This document shows, in pieces, positions 1-6,426 of a DNA stretch of 64,000 nucleotides; position 1 is the first letter of the stretch, and each line of letters starts with the position of its first letter. This DNA comes from Sporomusa acidovorans (GTDB lineage: Bacteria; Bacillota; Negativicutes; Sporomusales; Sporomusaceae): positions 1 through 64,000 of the forward strand of contig NZ_FNAM01000017.1 of NCBI RefSeq assembly GCF_900101845.1, in the 5' to 3' direction. A program made the position numbers and the translations under genes. The notes under the pieces are model-generated. The model did no database searches. It had not been told where the DNA came from and saw only the letters and a program-made list of their open reading frames with translations.

Positions 1-106
1 AAAGTCCTTTTTAATCCCTGCCTTTTTTCATGAACATGCCCTGAGTTACCTGATAGCTATATAGTATCCAATACCGATTTACAAGCAGACAGAAGAAAAT
101 CTTATG

Positions 107-1777
107 CTAGCTTTTAAGAATTTTCTCGGCTATTTCATGAAAAATTGGTGCAGCGACATTACTTCCGGACATTCCTTCCTCAACAAAAACCACAATAACA
201 TATTGGGGATGATCGAGTGGGGTGTAACCGGCAAACCAGGCATGGTTTATCCCTTTTCCAATGGTATTCGTACGGCCGGTTTCAGCTGAACCGGTCTTAC
301 CCGCTGAGCCAAATTCCTTCACATAGGCGGCCTGGCCAGTTCCATATTGGGTAACAGCTGTCATCATTTTTTTCAATTTTTCGGCTGTTTGTCTGCCAAT
401 TATTCGTTTACCAGGCTGTGACTGGAAATTCTTTATAACTGCTCCGTCGGAATTTGTGAAGCTTCTGACGATATAGGGTTCGACTTTAATACCGTCATTT
501 ACAATCGTGGCCACTGTCTGGGCAATCTGCAACGGTGTTGCTTCACAAAAGCCTTGACCAATAGCTAAATTAGCCAGATCACCCGGGTACAACAGATCAG
601 CTTCTGGCAAGTTTCCCCCACTTTCACCTAAAAAGCCAAGACTGGTCTTGGAACCATAACCAAACTTTGCAGCCATAGAGATAAGCTTTTCGGCCCCTAA
701 TTTTAAAGCTACTTCAATAAATATAGGGTTACTGGAATGCGCCAAAGCATCTGTAATAGTAAGATACCCTTTTGCACCTTTTTCATAATCCCAGCCTTGA
801 AATCTGACATTATTGACATCAATATAGCCAGGATCGTAAAATACATCGTCCATTTTCACCATTTTGTTTTCAAGGGCAGCGGCAGCTACAACCAGCTTAA
901 AAACCGAACCAGGCTGATAGGCGGAAATAGCCCGATTTAACAAAGGTGCACTACTTTGCCCAAAATAATTGCTGAGATTATTTGCGTCGAAACCCGGCCT
1001 CGACGCCATGGCGAGGATTTCTCCGGTAGTAGGCCGCATCACAATTACCGCCCCTTTAACAATACTCAGGTCCATGGATTCTTCGACTTTTTGCTGAATG
1101 TTTTTGTCAATTGTTAAAACTACATTATTTTCTCTATTGCCAATGTCCAATTTCAACCGTTTATAGCCTAACCCGGGAATAATCTGCTGGCCTGCATCTA
1201 CAATGGCAGCAACATATTCCGCTTGATTACCGCGCAAAAATTCGTCATACATCCCTTCAATTCCGCTTACCCCTTTATTATCGGCGGAATTAATATAGCC
1301 TATAATATGGGATGCCAATAATCCCTGACCATAACGAACTTTCTCTGCGATTGCCACAATCCCGGGAATTTGCATGGCATTTATTTTTTGAGCAGCTTCA
1401 CTGCTGATGCCTTTAACCAACCTAAAAGGATATTCATTGGTATGAAGGCTATCAACAACATCCTCCAACTGCTCACTAGATAAATCCAAAATATTTTTTA
1501 GCTTAACTAGTTGTTGTGTTGTCGTTTTTGGGAGTTGTCCGGGAAATACTACCACGCTGTACTGCTTAGCGGTATTGGTCAACGGTTGGTAATTGCGATC
1601 CAATATTTCGCCCCGTGCAACCTCTATCGGCAGTTCCTGAACACGAATATTCAGGCCTTCCAGTGCCAGTTGCCGTCCGTGAATAACTTGAAGATAAAAC
1701 AGCTTTGCACCTAACAAGCTTGACATGATCAAAAAAAATAAAACCAGCCGATAAATGCGTATACTGGAATAAGCCAT
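107..1777 (-). CDS. Class B penicillin-binding protein (PBP2/SpoVD-like transpeptidase)
   Basis: A 556-residue peptidoglycan transpeptidase that cross-links stem peptides outside the membrane. One N-terminal membrane anchor (about residues 8-30) is followed by a dimerisation/pedestal region with the RGEILDRN motif (55-62), then the transpeptidase domain. The three active-site motifs are visible: SVFK at 291-294 (Ser291 nucleophile), SSN at 347-349 and KTG at 493-495. No PASTA repeats follow, so it is shorter than canonical SpoVD. It is the last visible gene of the minus-strand alaS-to-DUF4911 run. Whether it serves vegetative elongation/septation or the spore cortex cannot be decided from sequence; the sporulating host makes either possible. 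Confidence 0.9.
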   Translation of the reverse strand: MAYSSIRIYRLVLFFLIMSSLLGAKLFYLQVIHGRQLALEGLNIRVQELPIEVARGEILDRNYQPLTNTAKQYSVVVFPGQLPKTTTQQLVKLKNILDLSSEQLEDVVDSLHTNEYPFRLVKGISSEAAQKINAMQIPGIVAIAEKVRYGQGLLASHIIGYINSADNKGVSGIEGMYDEFLRGNQAEYVAAIVDAGQQIIPGLGYKRLKLDIGNRENNVVLTIDKNIQQKVEESMDLSIVKGAVIVMRPTTGEILAMASRPGFDANNLSNYFGQSSAPLLNRAISAYQPGSVFKLVVAAAALENKMVKMDDVFYDPGYIDVNNVRFQGWDYEKGAKGYLTITDALAHSSNPIFIEVALKLGAEKLISMAAKFGYGSKTSLGFLGESGGNLPEADLLYPGDLANLAIGQGFCEATPLQIAQTVATIVNDGIKVEPYIVRSFTNSDGAVIKNFQSQPGKRIIGRQTAEKLKKMMTAVTQYGTGQAAYVKEFGSAGKTGSAETGRTNTIGKGINHAWFAGYTPLDHPQYVIVVFVEEGMSGSNVAAPIFHEIAEKILKS

Positions 1778-1839
1778 ACCAACACCTTCTATAAGCTAGA
1801 TAGGTATAGTATGGCTTATACAGGCAAACAGTTATTCAG

Positions 1840-2061
1840 TCAGCTAACGCTTACATGCTGGATTTCTATGGGGAGATGTGCCAATATTTCACGGACTTCG
1901 CTTATCGTATCCGGTGTCGTACGGATGATCAATAATCCTTTGTTGCGATCAAGAGTACTCACCACTCCTAAGTATTCGTATCCTTCCATAATTCGATTTA
2001 CGTAATTAACGTATCTAGGCTCAACCTGGATATAGATTGGTTTATCATTCGTGGTATTCAT
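1840..2061 (-). CDS. DUF4911 family small protein
   Basis: A 73-residue soluble protein matching the DUF4911 pattern: a short strand (IYIQVEP), then a segment with the conserved NRIMEGYEYLGVVSTLDR-like core and a TPDTISEVREIL helix. The fold suggests a small alpha/beta, ACT/ferredoxin-like domain, but no function is established. Its start overlaps the end of the upstream U32 gene by 4 bases (ATGA-type coupling), so the two are probably co-translated. No catalytic residues are evident. Confidence 0.75.
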   Translation of the reverse strand: MNTTNDKPIYIQVEPRYVNYVNRIMEGYEYLGVVSTLDRNKGLLIIRTTPDTISEVREILAHLPIEIQHVSVS

Positions 2062-3296
2062 GCTCTTTCCCGCCTTATTTCAGGCCGCCTAAGCATAGCA
2101 TAAGGCACAACCGGTCTCGCCACCGGCATTGTCACAATTTGCTGCGGATGCGGCGCTACCTGAATAGAATTCCCCTCTGCATCAAACATTTGGGTTATTG
2201 TTTGCACGAAATTTTCAGCACCAGGCTGCATAATTTCAATTGTTTCGCCAACTTTCATATTATTGCGCTGTTCCACTACCGCCATCCCGGTCTCTGCATG
2301 ATACTTCCTAACAAGTCCGATAAAATCGTGGGTTTGCATATAACTGGATGATGCATAGATTTGGTCTTGCGCAGTTGTTTTGTTAAAATAAAAACCTGTT
2401 GTATACTCCCGATGCGATACCTTTTGCAATTCGTCAAGCCATTTTTGTTGGTCGTCCGCAGATACTGATGAACGCGCATAACTGTCAATCGCTTCCCGAT
2501 AAGCTTTAACAACGGTAGCAACATAATGAACACTTTTCATCCGGCCTTCAATTTTGAAACTGCTCAGTCCACTAGCAATCAGTTCTGGTAAATGGTTGAT
2601 GAGACATAAATCCTTAGAATTAAATATGTAGGTGCCCCGCTCGTCTTCCTGTACCGGCAGGTAAACGCCAGGACGGCTTTCTTCCATGACATGGTATTTC
2701 CAGCGGCATGGCTGCGCGCATTCTCCCCGATTGGAATCACGACCTGTTAGATAATTGCTGATCAGACATCTGCCCGAATAAGACATGCACATAGCTCCGT
2801 GAACAAAAGCTTCAAGCTCAATCTCAACCTTTTGGCGAATCAGTTTTATATCAGCCAAAGATATTTCCCGTGCCAGCACTACCCGCGACGCACCCAATTC
2901 CTGCCAAAACCGGACGGCAGACCAATTGGTGTTATTTGCTTGTGTGCTAATATGAATAGGCAAATTGGGAGTTATTTGGCGGGCAATGCGAAATATGCCA
3001 GGGTCAGATACAATGATTGCGTCGGCACCAATTTTAGCAACATATTTTAAATAATCGGGCAAATTAATCAAATCATTATTGTGGGGGAAAATATTAATTG
3101 TAATATAGGCCTTCTTGCCAAGACTATGAGCAAAGCGAATTCCCTGTTCAAGTTCAGCCTCATCAAAATTGTCACTAAACGCCCGTAAGCCAAACGCTTT
3201 CCCCCCCATATACACGGCATCGGCACCATAAATAAGCGCCATTTTAAGTTTTTCCAAATTTCCGGCAGGAGCTAAAAGCTCTGGTTTAATTTTCAT
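2058..3296 (-). CDS. trhP: U32 peptidase-family protein, TrhP-like tRNA hydroxylation factor
   Basis: A 412-residue U32-family protein. It begins with the typical LLAPAGN motif (residues 7-13), has the family signature around 163-180 (FVHGAMCMSYSGRC) and four cysteines at 170, 177, 193 and 197 placed like the Fe-S ligands of RlhA/TrhP proteins. In Bacillus, U32 proteins YrrN/YrrO (TrhP1/TrhP2) make 5-hydroxyuridine at tRNA position 34 from prephenate, and the adjacent methyltransferase TrmR converts it to 5-methoxyuridine. Here the gene overlaps trmR by 4 bases, strongly supporting that pairing. Only one U32 gene sits at this locus, rather than the Bacillus pair. An old 'collagenase/protease' label would be misleading. 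Confidence 0.8.
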   Translation of the reverse strand: MKIKPELLAPAGNLEKLKMALIYGADAVYMGGKAFGLRAFSDNFDEAELEQGIRFAHSLGKKAYITINIFPHNNDLINLPDYLKYVAKIGADAIIVSDPGIFRIARQITPNLPIHISTQANNTNWSAVRFWQELGASRVVLAREISLADIKLIRQKVEIELEAFVHGAMCMSYSGRCLISNYLTGRDSNRGECAQPCRWKYHVMEESRPGVYLPVQEDERGTYIFNSKDLCLINHLPELIASGLSSFKIEGRMKSVHYVATVVKAYREAIDSYARSSVSADDQQKWLDELQKVSHREYTTGFYFNKTTAQDQIYASSSYMQTHDFIGLVRKYHAETGMAVVEQRNNMKVGETIEIMQPGAENFVQTITQMFDAEGNSIQVAPHPQQIVTMPVARPVVPYAMLRRPEIRRERA

Positions 3297-3901
3297 AAAT
3301 TTGTCTCTCCCCGGTAGCGCGATACGGCCATTCCATCGCCAATATGATATACCTTCGTTTTAAAACGCGGGTCACAAGTAACAAAATCAAGGTATGCCTT
3401 TAGGCGTTTAACAATTGTCCTAAACCTTCTCGGAGCCTCATTATTTAATATCCAGCCGCGAAATAACACATTATCAGCGATAATAACGGCTCCTGGTGAC
3501 AGTTTGTCCATAACCTTCCGCAAATAATCCAAATATTGACCCTTGGCGGCATCGATGAATACTAAATCGTATTTGCCGCCTACTGCTGGTACAACTTCAC
3601 CGGCATTGCCAGTAATTATTTCTATTTGCTCTAAAACCCCTGCTTTTGTTAAAAAGTGCTTAGCCATGACTATTCGCTCTTCATCCTGCTCAATGGTTAC
3701 AACTTTGCCTCCCGGTGCTAGGTTTGCAGCCAGCAATAACGTCGAATAACCAATTGCCGTCCCTATTTCCAAAACTAATTTAGGGTTTGCCTCAGCAGTT
3801 ATTTTCGTGAATAATTGAGCGCTTTCCCGGTTGATAATCGGTACATTATATTTCTCGGCATAAGCTTCCATTTCCGTCAAAACAGCATTAAGCCTGTCCA
3901 T
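3293..3901 (-). CDS. trmR: SAM-dependent O-methyltransferase, TrmR-like
   Basis: A 202-residue class I methyltransferase of the YrrM/COMT-like family. The SAM-binding motif LEIGTAIGYST lies at 44-54, an acidic ribose-binding residue in the TIEQDEER region near 70, and the FIDAAKG motif at 115-121. In Bacillus this family member (TrmR) methylates 5-hydroxyuridine 34 in tRNA to 5-methoxyuridine. The next gene downstream is a TrhP-like hydroxylation factor, overlapping by 4 bases. Its start codon shares a base with the mltG stop (TAATG), so the three genes are translationally linked. Catechol-type methylation of small molecules is a less likely alternative. Confidence 0.82.
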   Translation of the reverse strand: MDRLNAVLTEMEAYAEKYNVPIINRESAQLFTKITAEANPKLVLEIGTAIGYSTLLLAANLAPGGKVVTIEQDEERIVMAKHFLTKAGVLEQIEIITGNAGEVVPAVGGKYDLVFIDAAKGQYLDYLRKVMDKLSPGAVIIADNVLFRGWILNNEAPRRFRTIVKRLKAYLDFVTCDPRFKTKVYHIGDGMAVSRYRGETNL

Positions 3902-4914
3902 TATATCTGCACCTGGTTAATCGCAGCCAAATGTTCTTCATAGGTTCTGCTAAAATGATGCCGGCCCTGCTTATCAGCCACAAAATACAAATAATCTGTT
4001 TTATCAGCGGTAAGAACGGCTTTAATTGCGTCCATACCGGGATTGGCAATAGGTCCTGGCGGCAGCCCGGTAGACTGATACGTGTTATAAGGAGAGGCAA
4101 TTTGAGTATCCTGAATGGTTAGTTCAGGTTTAGGATAACCAATAATATACTGAATGGTCGCACAGGACTGCAAAGGCATATCCTGCTTTAGGCGATTGGC
4201 AAAAACCCCAGCAATGATCGGCTGCTCGTCTTTTAATTTAGCTTCTTTTTCAATAAGTGAAGCCAAAATAATGGCATCCCGGATAGAAAGTCCTCTTCTG
4301 GCAGCTTCTTGCCGAATTTCCGGGGTTAATTTGGCATCAAATTGTTTTACCATCATGGTAAGGATTTCTTCTTCAGTAGCACCTTTGACCACACGATAAG
4401 TATCAGGAAAGATAAATCCCTCCGCACTGTATTTCGTATTAGGGTTAGGTGCCATATAAAGAAATGGCGCATAACTTTTAGCTAAGGTTTTAAACCTATC
4501 AGGATTGGCCAGTTTTTTTTCTGCCAATAAATCTGCAATTTGATCAACCGTATAGCCTTCGGGAATAGTAATTTGCTGATAAGCGGTTTGGCCCTGAGTC
4601 ATCATCGTAAGTATTTGCCTTACTGACATGGACGGACTCAAAGAGTATTCCCCTGCTTGCAGTGAATTTTCAAGGCCCTGTAGTTTGGCCGCAAATCGAA
4701 ACACAAAAGGATTTTTTATGAGATGTTGTCTTTCCAATTCTTCGGCAATAACCTTTGCCGAAGTGCCTGCTTTAATATTTACAATCACTGGCTCCCCCGT
4801 CCTGCTAACAGGCTGAGTAAGCGTCCAGCCAATAATCGCGCTAAAACTGAGAATACTAGCAGCGGCTATGCCAATTATCATTTTTTTTGAGATTAAAACG
4901 TTCAGGATTACCAT
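3901..4914 (-). CDS. mltG: Endolytic murein transglycosylase MltG
   Basis: A 337-residue membrane-anchored lytic transglycosylase of the YceG/MltG family that cleaves nascent glycan strands and sets their length. One N-terminal transmembrane helix (about 12-30), a LysM-like region (about 43-105) and the YceG catalytic domain follow. The catalytic Glu is Glu222 in the ASLIEKEAK motif (218-226). The chosen ATG has an AAAGGGGG ribosome-binding site a few bases upstream. A TATAAT-like box at 4951-4956 suggests a separate promoter below the terminator that ends the DUF1292 gene. mltG-trmR-trhP overlap end to end. Confidence 0.93.
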   Translation of the reverse strand: MVILNVLISKKMIIGIAAASILSFSAIIGWTLTQPVSRTGEPVIVNIKAGTSAKVIAEELERQHLIKNPFVFRFAAKLQGLENSLQAGEYSLSPSMSVRQILTMMTQGQTAYQQITIPEGYTVDQIADLLAEKKLANPDRFKTLAKSYAPFLYMAPNPNTKYSAEGFIFPDTYRVVKGATEEEILTMMVKQFDAKLTPEIRQEAARRGLSIRDAIILASLIEKEAKLKDEQPIIAGVFANRLKQDMPLQSCATIQYIIGYPKPELTIQDTQIASPYNTYQSTGLPPGPIANPGMDAIKAVLTADKTDYLYFVADKQGRHHFSRTYEEHLAAINQVQI

Positions 4915-4950
4915 TCACTATCCCCCTTTCAAGTTAAGCTGGCAAATACT

Positions 4951-4956
4951 ATTATA
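4951..4956 (-). promoter_or_regulatory. -10-like box for the mltG operon
   Basis: TATAAT on the minus strand, 37 bases above the mltG ATG and just below the terminator at 4972-4998. No good -35 hexamer is visible at the usual distance (the region is a T-run), so this is tentative. Confidence 0.35.
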
Positions 4957-4971
4957 ATTCTGTTTGACCAA

Positions 4972-4998
4972 AAAAAGAAGCCGGATCGGCTTCTTTTT
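4972..4998 (-). terminator. Rho-independent terminator after the DUF1292 gene
   Basis: A perfect 12-bp stem (AAAAAGAAGCCG / CGGCTTCTTTTT) with a 3-base loop, ending in a U-tract on the minus strand. It overlaps the last codon of the DUF1292 gene and separates the alaS-ireB-ruvX-DUF1292 part from mltG. Confidence 0.8.
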
Positions 4999-5335
4999 AC
5001 TCTTCCTCGTCTTCAAAAACTAATTCTTCATAAGCTTTACGGACTTCTTCAAACTCTTCGTCAGTTGGATCTACGTAAATTTCTTCGCCATCTTCATCCA
5101 CGTCGATACGGGCAATAAACACATCGGTTTCGTCATTGCAACCGCAGTCGCAACTGTCGTCACCGCATTCACAACCTTCATCATCAACGTCGATTGGTAC
5201 TAATATAGCGAAACGTTTGTCACCAACAGGAACAATCATATCTTCGCGATAATAGTATTCGTTACCTTCTTCATCCGTCATGACTACTACCGGCTCATCA
5301 AAATCCATAGCCTCGTCTTTTTCATTCTCAGACAT
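4997..5335 (-). CDS. DUF1292 protein (YrzB-like) with Cys-rich insert
   Basis: A 112-residue very acidic protein of the DUF1292/YrzB family, found in Firmicutes between ruvX and mltG; its function is unknown. The N-terminal part holds the family core (VVVMTDEEGNEYYYRE, 17-32, then a RFAILVPID strand). The start is placed at the internal ATG because an AGAGGTGA ribosome-binding site sits just before it; a longer frame upstream lacks one. An unusual insert at 55-66 carries five Cys (55, 57, 62, 64, 66) among Asp/Glu residues and looks able to bind metal. A terminator overlaps the stop. Confidence 0.85.
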   Translation of the reverse strand: MSENEKDEAMDFDEPVVVMTDEEGNEYYYREDMIVPVGDKRFAILVPIDVDDEGCECGDDSCDCGCNDETDVFIARIDVDEDGEEIYVDPTDEEFEEVRKAYEELVFEDEEE

Positions 5336-5416
5336 TTCTTCACCTCTTTTTACACATACGCAATGTAATTGTATCTTAGAAAACATATCCTGTCAAGGAA
5401 ACCTATAGAAGGAAAA

Positions 5417-5836
5417 TTACCCTCGCGGTAAGCTATCAAGATATCCCTGTAAAATGAATACAGCTGCCATTTTGTCAATAACTTGACGTCGTTTGGCTCG
5501 GCTAACATCAGCGGCAATTAACGATTTCTGTGCTGCGACGGTAGACAATCGCTCATCCCAAAATGCAGTGTCAATATTGGGAATAGCTTTGACCAGGGCC
5601 TTAGCAAATTCCTTTACAAGCTCGCCTCTTGGCCCAATGGTGCCATTCATATTTTTGGGTAACCCAATGATGACAAGCCCGACTTGATACTGATCAATAA
5701 GCTCGCTGAGCCGTTTGAAATCTCTAGTCGGCGATGTCCTGCGAATTACCTCAACCCCTTGTGCTGTTAACTTCAGTTCATCACAAACCGCTACTCCAAT
5801 GGTTTTGTCCCCAACATCAAGTGCTAGTATACGCAT
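5417..5836 (-). CDS. ruvX: Holliday junction resolvase-like RuvX/YqgF
   Basis: A 139-residue RNase H-fold nuclease of the YqgF/RuvX family, implicated in 16S rRNA 5'-end maturation and/or recombination. The first acidic residue lies in [13 protein letters not shown] (5-17), a second motif is [14 protein letters not shown], and the final acidic cluster is in DERLST near 114-119. The ATG has a GGAGG ribosome-binding site. It is preceded by a structured 150-base segment after ireB, which is unusual because these genes are normally closely packed. Confidence 0.92.
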   Translation of the reverse strand: MRILALDVGDKTIGVAVCDELKLTAQGVEVIRRTSPTRDFKRLSELIDQYQVGLVIIGLPKNMNGTIGPRGELVKEFAKALVKAIPNIDTAFWDERLSTVAAQKSLIAADVSRAKRRQVIDKMAAVFILQGYLDSLPRG

Positions 5837-5894
5837 TTATCCTCCAAATTATTACATTTTATTTAAAATTAGAATATGCAGCATTTAATTAAAA

Positions 5895-6045
5895 TTGACC
5901 CCCCGCGTCAACTGGCAACCGAATAACGGTAGCGTTCTCGGCCAAAGGCCGGGTTGACTGCAAAGGGCCAATCTAAGTCGTAAGTCCTCCAAACTAGTCT
6001 CGATACAAATACATTACCTGTTTGTCCAAGTCTACAGCAATTCAT
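5895..6045 (-). promoter_or_regulatory. Structured leader-like segment before ruvX (possible cis-regulatory RNA or repeat, with a 45-codon open frame)
   Basis: The 209-base gap between ireB and ruvX contains a compact fold: outer stem 5907-5912/5953-5958 (GTCAAC with GTTGAC), inner hairpins at 5918-5930 and 5939-5951. A competing hairpin, 5895-5899/5907-5911 (TTGAC/GTCAA), is followed on the minus strand by TTTTAATT and would act as a weak terminator using the same bases. That mutually exclusive arrangement resembles a riboswitch expression platform, but I recognise no known aptamer. An open frame of 45 codons (5908-6045) starts directly after the ireB stop with no ribosome-binding site. A mobile palindromic repeat is an equally good reading. 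Confidence 0.4.
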
Positions 6046-6303
6046 TTATTTGTCTTTTAGATAGGCCCGTACCAACTCCTCAATAATTTCATCGCGTTCC
6101 AATTTGCGAATCAGTCCACGGGCATTATTATAGCTGGTTATATATGTCGGATCACCGGATAAAAGGTATCCGACCAACTGATTGATTGGGTTATAGCCTT
6201 TTTCATTTAATGCTTGATAAACAGTTGTCAAAATTACTTCTGCCGCATTGGTATCGTCGTTATTTACCTTAAACATCATTGTTTCCTGCGATATATTGGT
6301 CAT
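6046..6303 (-). CDS. ireB: IreB family regulatory phosphoprotein
   Basis: An 85-residue protein of the IreB (YrzL, former UPF0297) family. In enterococci IreB is phosphorylated on N-terminal threonines by the PASTA kinase IreK and modulates cephalosporin resistance. The conserved body is clear: [25 protein letters not shown] is represented at about 28-52, and [25 protein letters not shown] closes the protein. The ATG follows a strong GGAGGAGG site. It lies between alaS and ruvX, the standard Firmicutes order. No PASTA kinase is in this window. Confidence 0.92.
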   Translation of the reverse strand: MTNISQETMMFKVNNDDTNAAEVILTTVYQALNEKGYNPINQLVGYLLSGDPTYITSYNNARGLIRKLERDEIIEELVRAYLKDK

Positions 6304-6391
6304 GAAGCCTCCTCCTCCCTTATATTATCTACAAAGTATAGATCTATCTATTCTACTTATCGCTATGATTTTCCTGTTAGTTTTTTAAATT

Positions 6392-6422
6392 TTTACAGGC
6401 AGGCCACAAGCCTGCCTGTAAA
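6392..6422 (-). repeat. 13-bp inverted repeat between alaS and ireB
   Basis: A perfect TTTACAGGCAGGC / GCCTGCCTGTAAA stem with a 5-base loop. On the minus strand the stem is followed by an A-rich, not U-rich, stretch, so it is a poor intrinsic terminator and may be an mRNA processing or attenuation hairpin. Confidence 0.55.
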
Positions 6423-6426
6423 TCCG

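Noticed and set aside
1..106. Left edge of window as a possible gene start or terminator
   Set aside because: I see no coding frame, convincing hairpin or promoter in these 106 bases.
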